A stretch of DNA of 61,488 nt from Candidatus Nitrosopolaris wilkensis. Its GTDB lineage: Archaea; Thermoproteota; Nitrososphaeria; Nitrososphaerales; Nitrososphaeraceae. Of the stretch, positions 41,936 to 49,089 are shown in pieces (position 1 is the stretch's first letter; each line of letters starts with the position of its first letter). The notes under the pieces were generated by a model. The model ran no database searches. It was not told the origin of the DNA and saw only the letters and a list, made by a program, of their open reading frames with translations. The stretch is taken from the NCBI GenBank assembly GCA_003176995.1, contig QHBN01000208.1, positions 1 to 61,488 on the forward strand. The letters run 5' to 3'. The position numbers and the translations under genes are program-made.

Positions 41936-43158
41936 CTACCTGCTCCGCCTCCGTTTTTGTTGTCCTCGGATCGCTGCCTCCTGTCTATCATATTTGCAAC
42001 TGTTGACTGTAGACCCCAAAGCTCTACAAATCCCTTTGCTAAACTTTGATCAAAAGTCGATCCAGCTGTGTACGTTGCTAGTTCATTTCTATAGAGAGAA
42101 TGTTGCGATTCTCTTCCAACTACACGAAGCGATCCCCTCTGCATTTTTAATTTTACCTTTCCGCTAACCTTTTTTTGGGTTGCATCTATAAACTTATCCA
42201 AATGTGATCGCAGCGGATCCTTCCATAAACCCGAATAGACTAACCAACTCCACTGCTCATCAACAACACGTTTGAAACGGAGTTCATGACTAGTCAAAAC
42301 CATCTTCTCCAAATCTTTGTGAGCCTCGACGATTACGACGGCGGCTGGAGCTTCATAGATCTCCCTGGATTTTATTCCCACCATTCTGTCTTCAATGTGA
42401 TCCACAATACCGACTCCCAAGGATCCTGCTACGTCATTAATGTAACCTATCAAGTTTATAATCTTCATGCGTTGGCCGTCTACTGCAACAGGAATCCCTT
42501 TTTCGAATTCTAATTCTAAATAACCTGCTTTGTCATTGTCAAATTTTACGAATTGAAATGCATCGGTTGGCGGTTCGGAGTTAGCATCCTCAACAATTCC
42601 TCCTTCGATCGCCCTGCCCCAGATATTAAGGTCAACACTATATTTTTTGGCTTCAGAACTTATCGGAATTTCTTGTTCTTGAGCGAATTTCATTTCCAGA
42701 TCCCGTGTCAAATTCATATCTCTAATGGGTGCAATAATCTTTAGATGTGGGTCGAGAGCCCGGATGGTGACATCGAACCTAATCTGATCGTTTCCTTTCC
42801 CCGTGCAGCCATGTGCAACGGCAGTGGCTCGAAGGTTGTGCGCCTCTTCAACCAGCTTAGCTGAAATGAGGGGCCGAGCAAGAGCGGTTGCCAATGGGTA
42901 TTTGTCTTCGTACAGTCCATTTGATTTAATGCTGGGAATTACGTAGTTGTCGGCAAACTCTTCCTTCCCATCTACGAAAATGTGTTTTATTGCTCCAATA
43001 GCTAAGGCTTTTTTTTCGATCGCCTTAAAATCTTCATTCTGTCCGCAGTCTACTGTTAAACTAATGACATCAAACTTATGCAATGTTTGCAAGTATCTTA
43101 TGCATACCGAAGTATCTAAACCGCCAGAATATGCTAGGACAACTTTCTCGTTAGGCAT
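41932..43158 (-). CDS. argG: Argininosuccinate synthase
   Basis: A 408-residue ATP-dependent enzyme joining citrulline and aspartate. PP-loop VVLAYSGGLDTSVCIRYLQT at the N-terminus; AHGCTGKGNDQIRFDVTIRA, WGRAIEGGIVED and GIVDHIEDRMVGIKSREIYE are family signatures. A short Gly-rich tail ends the protein. TATA-like AAAAATATAAAT (minus strand) about 30 bp before the ATG. First gene of operon B, sharing a regulatory block with the divergent ACT-domain gene. Confidence 0.95.
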   Translation of the reverse strand: MPNEKVVLAYSGGLDTSVCIRYLQTLHKFDVISLTVDCGQNEDFKAIEKKALAIGAIKHIFVDGKEEFADNYVIPSIKSNGLYEDKYPLATALARPLISAKLVEEAHNLRATAVAHGCTGKGNDQIRFDVTIRALDPHLKIIAPIRDMNLTRDLEMKFAQEQEIPISSEAKKYSVDLNIWGRAIEGGIVEDANSEPPTDAFQFVKFDNDKAGYLELEFEKGIPVAVDGQRMKIINLIGYINDVAGSLGVGIVDHIEDRMVGIKSREIYEAPAAVVIVEAHKDLEKMVLTSHELRFKRVVDEQWSWLVYSGLWKDPLRSHLDKFIDATQKKVSGKVKLKMQRGSLRVVGRESQHSLYRNELATYTAGSTFDQSLAKGFVELWGLQSTVANMIDRRQRSEDNKNGGGAGS

Positions 43159-43189
43159 CTATTACGCGCTTCGAGCGCCCAACGCTACA

Positions 43190-43250
43190 TTTATATTTTT
43201 TGGTCATGACTGACCTGATTAGTGATCTATTGACCAATGTCGGTCAACGG
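43190..43250. promoter_or_regulatory. Operator/promoter block B between argG and ACT gene
   Basis: TTATATTTTTTGGTCATGAC and TGACCAATGTCGGTCAAC. It contains TTGGTCA/TGACCAA inverted repeats and repeats block A at 40846-40903. The ATG of the plus-strand ACT gene (43237) falls inside the second half, so a bound regulator would cover that start and the argG promoter. Confidence 0.6.
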
Positions 43251-43929
43251 AAAGTCGATAACTCATGCAGTAAAAGAGGTCATTAATAATGATCTTTCTT
43301 TTCAAGACTCTCTAGAACGGGGTTACTGCAATATTAGTGCGGTGGCAAGGATAATCAGACCACAAGTGAACCGACTCCTAGGCAGAAATATTAGGATCGA
43401 AAGTATTATCACCGCTCTTAAACGTTCACGGAAGCTCTCTGATATTCCCGTACGACCCATGTTGACTATCCTAGCAAACAGTACTATCAGCGTGAAAACT
43501 GACGTCGCAAAGATAAGTACTGGAAAGAGCAAGAGAAGTATCGAGAAGGTCGCAAAGGCCATCACCCAATACGGTGACAATTTTATCAGTGTTTCAGAGA
43601 GTATATTATCAATAACTATCGTATTTGACGACACCTTACTCCATGAAGTAAAAGGAATTTTTGCGAATTATAACATATTGGAGGTTGAGGATGATTTGGC
43701 TGCAATTATTGTTAATAGCCCAGAACAAATTATCAAGACGCCAGGTTGCGCAATCGCTTTTTACAATCAGCTTGCTAGAAGACATATTAATATTGAAGAT
43801 ACAGTTAGTTGCTATACCGATACCATTATACTAGTAAAGATGACAGATGTTGGAAAAGCATTTAATGCCCTAACAGAACTCATCTCCAGTTCTCGCAAAT
43901 TTCCAAAAAAAAAAACAATAAAATTTTAA
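43237..43929 (+). CDS. Predicted ACT-domain regulatory protein
   Basis: A 230-residue soluble protein. N-terminal helical segment (residues 1-75, SAVARIIRPQVNRLLGRNIR, IESIITALKR) resembles a helix-turn-helix. Two ACT-like halves follow (ISVSESILSITIVFDDTLLH, VNSPEQIIKTPGCAIAFYNQ, TDTIILVKMTDVGKAFNALT). ACT domains bind amino acids, and the promoter is shared with argG through the operator block, so it probably senses an amino acid of this pathway. The exact family and ligand are unknown. Confidence 0.65.
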   Translation: MSVNGKSITHAVKEVINNDLSFQDSLERGYCNISAVARIIRPQVNRLLGRNIRIESIITALKRSRKLSDIPVRPMLTILANSTISVKTDVAKISTGKSKRSIEKVAKAITQYGDNFISVSESILSITIVFDDTLLHEVKGIFANYNILEVEDDLAAIIVNSPEQIIKTPGCAIAFYNQLARRHINIEDTVSCYTDTIILVKMTDVGKAFNALTELISSSRKFPKKKTIKF

Positions 43930-43973
43930 AAAGACACTAAAATTTTTTATTCGACAGAAGGGTTGACGAGTCT

Positions 43974-44885
43974 ATGTACAGACGTTATACCTTTGATGAA
44001 GTAAAACGTAAAATTATCGATGCTTTACAAGACAATAGTATCGGTTTATCCGGCGTCGAGCTTGCGTCAACAACGGGCATTAATAGGATGACAATTACCA
44101 AGTACCTAAATATATTGGCGACGATGAGATTAATCAAGAAAAAGAGTGTAGGTTCTGTAAATGTGTGGTTTGTAGAACCGGGGACGGCAGATTATGAATT
44201 CCCGGTGGATTATCTTGAAGTCCAACAAAAATTTATGAATGCTATAGTGATCGGTGCCGGGGATCAGGCTCGAAACATCTTGATAAGTGTGATTAATTCG
44301 AACATCGAATTATTAAGACTATTAACAGACATCATAGTTCCCACTGTAAACACTGTCAATGAGTTATATAATAGGGGTCGTCTGGGAAAGACCGAACGAA
44401 TTTATCTATTAAATTTGATACTGGAATTAATAGATTTATTGAAGTTTACCATCCAGTCAGACAGCAGTAAACGTGGCGCTTATTCCTTTTTCGTGACGGC
44501 ATCTGAAGACCGGATCTATCACGCTAAAATTGGAGCACTTGCATTGCAGATTTTGGGATTTAAAACATCGTACATCGGAAATGTTGAACAGCACATCGAT
44601 CCCTTTTTTGATATTGATTTCCAACGCTACATAATGAAGCTATGGGATAAGAAGAAAGGTCTATTGATAATATGCATTTACTCCTCTGAAGAAGGCTCAT
44701 TGCGTTTTTTGTATGCAGCTACTAGAGCAATGAAGGCGAAGCTAAAGGCAGAAGTTAGGATAGTAATATTTACAACACCGGAGCTTCGAAATACTCTCGA
44801 ATCTTTAGGTACCGACTTCATTGCCAATGATCTGAACTCTCTTATTGAATGGGTCGAAAGAGAATATCATCGGCTGAAACTATAG
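43974..44885 (+). CDS. HTH regulator with cobalamin-domain-like sensor
   Basis: A 303-residue protein. Residues 1-75 are a winged helix (LSGVELASTTGINRMTITKY as recognition region). Residues 85-160 form an all-helical cap like that of B12-binding regulators, and from about 165 a Rossmann-like part (SEDRIYHAKIGALALQILGF, KTSYIG) aligns with the E.HEIG...LALEL.GW motif of CarH/MerR-B12 sensors. The cobalt-ligand His is replaced by Arg and the following Gly by His, so B12 binding is doubtful. The fold assignment is inferred by eye. Confidence 0.5.
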   Translation: MYRRYTFDEVKRKIIDALQDNSIGLSGVELASTTGINRMTITKYLNILATMRLIKKKSVGSVNVWFVEPGTADYEFPVDYLEVQQKFMNAIVIGAGDQARNILISVINSNIELLRLLTDIIVPTVNTVNELYNRGRLGKTERIYLLNLILELIDLLKFTIQSDSSKRGAYSFFVTASEDRIYHAKIGALALQILGFKTSYIGNVEQHIDPFFDIDFQRYIMKLWDKKKGLLIICIYSSEEGSLRFLYAATRAMKAKLKAEVRIVIFTTPELRNTLESLGTDFIANDLNSLIEWVEREYHRLKL

Positions 44886-45246
44886 AGTCAGTCGGCTATC
44901 CTGGAAAATGGCATAATAGTGGGTGGAGCAGTTATGCCTGGCATAATAGACCTGCTAGCATTGCCGTCTGCGACACTGAGATGAAGAATTGTTGTCGCCA
45001 CGAGGCCGAAACCATCTTGTCGTAAAACCTTTTTTTAGATATTGCTAGCCACCAATAAATGCGCCGAAGTGCCAAAACGTAATAATGGTGTTACCATATT
45101 GGCAATAGTTAGTACAAGAGCCTAGAAAATCGAGCCCTTACGTCTAGAAAATACGGGCGGCAGTTCGTAGCGTTGGGATGCCCCGGGACGACGGGCGCTT
45201 CTGGTAGTCTAGATGCTTCTGTCGGTATACGGATCTGTCTGTCTTC
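44886..45246. other. Intergenic region with G/C-rich segment, possible RNA
   Basis: No protein gene. TGGCATAATAG is repeated at about 44911 and 44939. 45140-45235 is markedly G/C-rich (GATGCCCCGGGACGACGGGC) in an A/T-rich setting and framed by TCTAGA words, features often seen at structured RNAs in such genomes. A T-run (CCTTTTTTTAG, near 45030) precedes it. Confidence 0.35.
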
Positions 45247-45414
45247 TCAATTGTCGCCGATTAGACCCAGATTTTCGATCTTGTCATAAATTGCATTTAT
45301 CTGCGACTGGATTTCCAACTTTTCAACTTCGGTATTTACAGCATCTTTCTTTTCGTATAACTCTCTAATTTGTTTATGCAAGCTGTATTTGATTACCCCG
45401 ATCGACGGATTCAT
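45247..45414 (-). CDS. Small coiled-coil protein (55 aa)
   Basis: ATG 45414 is preceded by a ribosome site TTGAGGAGAC. The product, MNPSIGVIKYSLHKQIRELY then EKKDAVNTEVEKLEIQSQIN and AIYDKIENLGLIGDN, is a two-helix, heptad-like protein of normal composition. No family recognised. Being small with a clear ribosome site and stop, it is very likely a real gene. Confidence 0.65.
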   Translation of the reverse strand: MNPSIGVIKYSLHKQIRELYEKKDAVNTEVEKLEIQSQINAIYDKIENLGLIGDN

Positions 45415-45660
45415 GTCTCCTCAAATGATAATAAAAAATTAGATAGCATTAATTGTCAAATAATTTTGCCTCGTTTGACAACTTTCAAGCTAATAAAATA
45501 ATATGCAATATGTTCCGTGATATCTAATGCTATACTCACACATCCGTCAACCAAATAGAAAAAACCCAGTGGCGCATGATTTGAGCCTTGCGTATCATAA
45601 CTATGACCGTACTCGCTTCGTAGATAAAGAATAGTCCAGCATCACGAGACTAGCGATCAA

Positions 45661-45858
45661 ATGAAAATGCCACAAATACTAATACCAATAGTAATAATAA
45701 TAATAATATTTTTAATCAATTTGTTATCTATTTGCTATCACTTGACTGATATACGAGCTTGGAAATTCACTTGTTTATTGAATACAATTTTTTCAAATCA
45801 AACAATAATTCTGGTTGATGATATGGTAATGTGTATACTTGACGAAAGCACCAAATGA
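45661..45858 (+). CDS. Possible small membrane peptide
   Basis: A 65-residue frame with a strong Ile/Leu-rich membrane segment (residues 5-25) just upstream of the broken response regulator. It might be a remnant of a sensor kinase N-terminus, but no kinase motif is present. Low confidence. Confidence 0.3.
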   Translation: MKMPQILIPIVIIIIIFLINLLSICYHLTDIRAWKFTCLLNTIFSNQTIILVDDMVMCILDESTK

Positions 45859-45867
45859 CGGGAAAAA

Positions 45868-46430
45868 ATGAAAATATTGATCGCAGAGGACGATAGGGAT
45901 ATTGTATTGTATTGTTGTATAAGCACACGATTGAGAAGAGACATCATGAGGTCATAACTAGCGAAGATGGTGAAAAATGTCTAACTATTTATCAAGAAGA
46001 ATTCTAGCGCGCTAGATTTGGAAACAGGTACAGCGTAACCAAGACGCCTCCGTTTGATGCCGTGGTCCTTGACCATAAAATGCCGAAGATTAACGGAATG
46101 GAAGTTGCAAAAGAAATCCTAGCAATAAATCCACACCAAAGAGTCATCTCCGTTTCTGCATTTGTCAAAGAGACTCTTATCGATTCAATAAAGAATCTAA
46201 TGCATGTAGTAGAGGTTATACAAAAACCATTTCATCTGACTACTTTAGTTGATACTATCGAAGATAAAGAAATCTATTCAGAACTACAGAATCTCAATGT
46301 CGATATTGCTGTAATTAAATCTCTTAAACCTACCCACGAGCAGATAAAAGATCTGTTAGATCGGTTAAGTAGTTCGGGACATGCAAGCATTCGTGAATCC
46401 AAAGGGGTAACTAGGCGCACGAATAGCTAA
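45868..46430 (+). pseudogene. Response-regulator receiver protein, broken
   Basis: The start MKILIAEDDRDIVLY (frame 1) is a receiver-domain N-terminus with the acidic pair. Within a run of repeated TTGTA the frame shifts, and the continuation in frame 3 reads YKHTIEKRHHEVITSEDGEK, then TAG at 46005-46007, then PPFDAVVLDHKMPKINGMEV with the phospho-acceptor Asp, the Thr/Ser switch in VISVSAF, and Lys in VIQKPFHL. A ~60-residue C-terminal tail follows. One slippage insertion plus one nonsense change have inactivated it, unless the C-terminal part is still made from ATG 46062. Confidence 0.8.
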
Positions 46431-46510
46431 AATGATGTTAGTAGCCGTTGGATCATACGTTGGAAAAATATCTATAACCCTTGGTTATTTCATTCGTTGC
46501 AGATTCTGTA

Positions 46511-47800
46511 ATGAACAAAACACAGATGATGATTCTACTCAGTGTCAGCATACTAGTCTTGCTTATTTCTCAGTATGTCACGAATAGATTGGTTGGTGTT
46601 GCTACCGCGTTCTCTACAATTCAAGAGAGACACGGAGCACCTGCATCGCTATTTGTTTCTAGCAACACATTACAACTGGCAGTGCAGAGTCAACTCCTAC
46701 CTTTTCCTCAAAGCAGTAGTCAGAATTCTGATATCCATTATGTTAGTTTGGCAAACCTTACGGCCTCACCACTGCTTACCGATATTTTCAAAAGAGTCGA
46801 GAACTCGGTAGTTCAGATAACAAGCAGAGTAAACGACACGGGTAACCTGCAAATTATTATAAACGGCAACCCTTTGCAAGGCCCCTCTACTAGGTTGGGA
46901 TCAGGATTTGTTTACGATAATCAAGGACACATCGTTACTAACAATCACGTTGTGAACGGTGCTAAAACACTTGATGTAACCTTCGTTGACGGAAATACAT
47001 ATACGGCAAAGGTTATAGGTACTGACCCTTCTAGCGACCTTGCATTATTACTTATCACAGATAATTTCTCAGTTGAAAGAGTCGTTCCGCTTATAATTGC
47101 AAACTCATCTAGCCTACAGGTTGGACAGCAGGTAATAGCTATTGGCAATCCATTTGGACTTAGCGATACCATGACAACTGGGATTGTAAGTCAAACGGGA
47201 CGTTTGTTGCCGAACCCAGATACCAAATTTGGTATACCAAACGGAATTCAGACTGATGCTGCAATTAATCCTGGTAATTCAGGTGGTCCATTATTAAATA
47301 TGCAAGGACAAGTAGTAGGAATGAATACTGCAATCAGTTCTTCGACGGGTGAATTCTCGGGGATAGGATTTGCAATCCCATCAAACGCAATGACGCGAAT
47401 ACTGCCATCGCTCATCCAGACCGGAACTTATATCCACCCCTGGCTTGGAATATCTGGCGGTAGCCTAACTCCGGCCTTGACACGAAATGTAGGCTTACCA
47501 GTCAACTACAAGGGAGTTCTAGTCCGCTCAGTACAAGTAGGCAGTCCAGCTGAAAAAGCCGGTCTGCATGGGGTCAGCCAGGATGTAAGTTCAAATCCAC
47601 ATGTCGGCGATATAATCGTAGGACTTGATGGTCACAAAGTAAAACGTATTGATGATATCATTAATTACATGGAAACCCAAAAATCTATCGGGCAAACCGT
47701 GAAACTTACTGTGAATAGAAATGGACAGTTCATGGATTTGACAGCGACGCTGCAACCACGCCCATCGTCGCTACCTACCCCTGCCATCCCTCCTCAATGA
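46511..47800 (+). CDS. HtrA/DegP-like serine protease with PDZ domain
   Basis: A 429-residue S1C protease, membrane-anchored by an N-terminal helix (MMILLSVSILVLLISQYV). Catalytic triad: His in GHIVTNNHVVNGAK, Asp in TDPSSDLALLLI, Ser in AAINPGNSGGPLL. A PDZ domain (about 300-420: LGISGGSLTPAL, GSPAEKAGLHGVS, VGDIIVGLDGHKV) and a Pro-rich end follow. It probably degrades damaged envelope proteins. ATG 46511 is preferred over TTG 46481 since it starts the signal segment. Confidence 0.93.
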   Translation: MNKTQMMILLSVSILVLLISQYVTNRLVGVATAFSTIQERHGAPASLFVSSNTLQLAVQSQLLPFPQSSSQNSDIHYVSLANLTASPLLTDIFKRVENSVVQITSRVNDTGNLQIIINGNPLQGPSTRLGSGFVYDNQGHIVTNNHVVNGAKTLDVTFVDGNTYTAKVIGTDPSSDLALLLITDNFSVERVVPLIIANSSSLQVGQQVIAIGNPFGLSDTMTTGIVSQTGRLLPNPDTKFGIPNGIQTDAAINPGNSGGPLLNMQGQVVGMNTAISSSTGEFSGIGFAIPSNAMTRILPSLIQTGTYIHPWLGISGGSLTPALTRNVGLPVNYKGVLVRSVQVGSPAEKAGLHGVSQDVSSNPHVGDIIVGLDGHKVKRIDDIINYMETQKSIGQTVKLTVNRNGQFMDLTATLQPRPSSLPTPAIPPQ

Positions 47801-48526
47801 GGGTATGGAGCACTGACTTCGGTTGATTGACTGCCCTGACTATAGCAGACAAGAGTAGCAAGTTGGTCCGATGCTGCGTTTCCTTGCTTTTAAACAGAAT
47901 AGTGAGAATTCCTTCGATACGAGAATGCAGTCAGAGATATATCTAACTGTCTGCTTTCTAATATGATAGTACCCCAAGTACAAAACAGGTAGTACTACTA
48001 TTCGGTGCTACTCTATAGGTAGTACTACTATCCGGTGGCAGACGTAAGATATCTCGAACGAGGAAGACAGATCCGGCAAATTTCAACGATAATTTACTTG
48101 CTCAAATACTGGTGCATAGCGAGTGATCTTGCAAATCCCTTCTTTTAATAACATTTTAATAGTAATCATCCTGCATATCTGGTCGTTTTGATGATGGTCA
48201 TAAGATGTGTGGTTGACGTTGCAGCTTCTTTTGTCTTGTGTTTTTCACGGTATGCGTATTTTGATTCTTCGAACTGCAAAAATTTTTTAGAAACGAGCAT
48301 TTGTAGCGAAGGTCCTCAGATATGTTTGACCGAGTTCGTTTGGGTGCATTGTTTTATTTGGAGAATCACGCGGCCGTCTTCATTACGTCATTATACCTGT
48401 CATACCAAGAATCGACTCTAATAGTAGCGGAGCAAATGTCAGGACGGCCCAAGAATATTTTTGTTTTCCATCATAGCAGAGCAGATGGTTTTAGATGCGA
48501 AACGATCCACATTATTTTTATAATCT
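47801..48526. other. Intergenic region with tandem palindromic repeats
   Basis: No confident gene in about 720 bp. The repeat pair at 47987-48037 is listed separately. The last 25 bases (ATTATTTTTATAATC, about 48509-48523) provide a TATA box for the small gene at 48527. Confidence 0.4.
47987..48037. repeat. Two 21-bp repeats with GTAGTACTAC palindrome
   Basis: AGGTAGTACTACTATTCGGTG (47987-48007) and AGGTAGTACTACTATCCGGTG (48017-48037), one mismatch apart, 30-bp period. Each holds the perfect palindrome GTAGTACTAC. The layout fits a regulator binding two operators on nearly the same helix face. Confidence 0.6.
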
Positions 48527-48766
48527 ATGAGTGAGAAAGGCGACCCTTCAAGTCAAGAAACATCTGCTCACTGGGCTGAAGTAATGGGTCAACTCGTTGA
48601 CAAGGTGTTAGGAAAGAAAATGGCGATGACATATAACTTTGACGATCAAACAATCGATATGCCAAGGGCACAAGAACCAGGCGGTCGACATTGCAAATAT
48701 ACAACCTGCGTTAAGTGGACCAGTAACGGCAAGGTAATAATTGCGACAGAAGAGTACAAAAAATAA
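48527..48766 (+). CDS. Conserved-looking small protein (79 aa)
   Basis: ATG 48527 follows a TATA element at leaderless distance. The product has an N-terminal helical part (HWAEVMGQLVDKVLGKKMAM), then a short beta region with YNFDDQTIDMPRAQEPGG and two Cys (HCKYTTC). No known domain; composition and promoter indicate a real gene. Confidence 0.6.
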   Translation: MSEKGDPSSQETSAHWAEVMGQLVDKVLGKKMAMTYNFDDQTIDMPRAQEPGGRHCKYTTCVKWTSNGKVIIATEEYKK

Positions 48767-48805
48767 GATGTTGTGATCGGATCCAGAAAAAATGCTATGC
48801 CATGA

Positions 48806-48982
48806 TCAATTGCTGAGCGGGAAGAGTCACAGTTTGATTTCTTCGAAAAGAAAAAGGAACCGATAACTTTGGGAAAAGACGCAAAGCCAACGTTATCGAA
48901 ATTGATCACCGGAAGCGACGATATGCAAATAAAGAGTGTTAAGGCAACTAGCAATCTTAAGAGCGACCTGAAAACAGATTAA
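48806..48982 (+). pseudogene. Start-less 58-codon coding remnant
   Basis: Open frame from just after a TGA at 48803 to TAA at 48980-48982, reading SIAEREESQFDFFEKKKEPI, TLGKDAKPTLSKLITGSDDM and on. Charged, coding-like, but with no ATG, GTG or TTG start; an ATG in another frame at 48792 (MLCHDQLLSGK) joins near 48815, so a frameshift is likely. Function unknown. Confidence 0.3.
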
Positions 48983-49089
48983 CAACTAATTTTTAATGCG
49001 ACAATCCTACTCTTAGGATACGGGGATAATAATTCCTACTTCACGTTCGCATTTTGTTGTTTCCGAGCTAGGATATAGTATGATAACTG

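Noticed and set aside
45130-45240. tRNA or known RNA gene in the G/C-rich stretch
   Set aside because: No cloverleaf, T-loop (GGTTCRANNCC) or CCA-adjacent acceptor stem could be read; kept only as possible RNA.
48188-48534. Two plus-strand frames upstream of the 79-residue gene
   Set aside because: Cys/Phe/Ser-rich shadow-like composition, no promoter, and they overlap the TATA region of the true gene.
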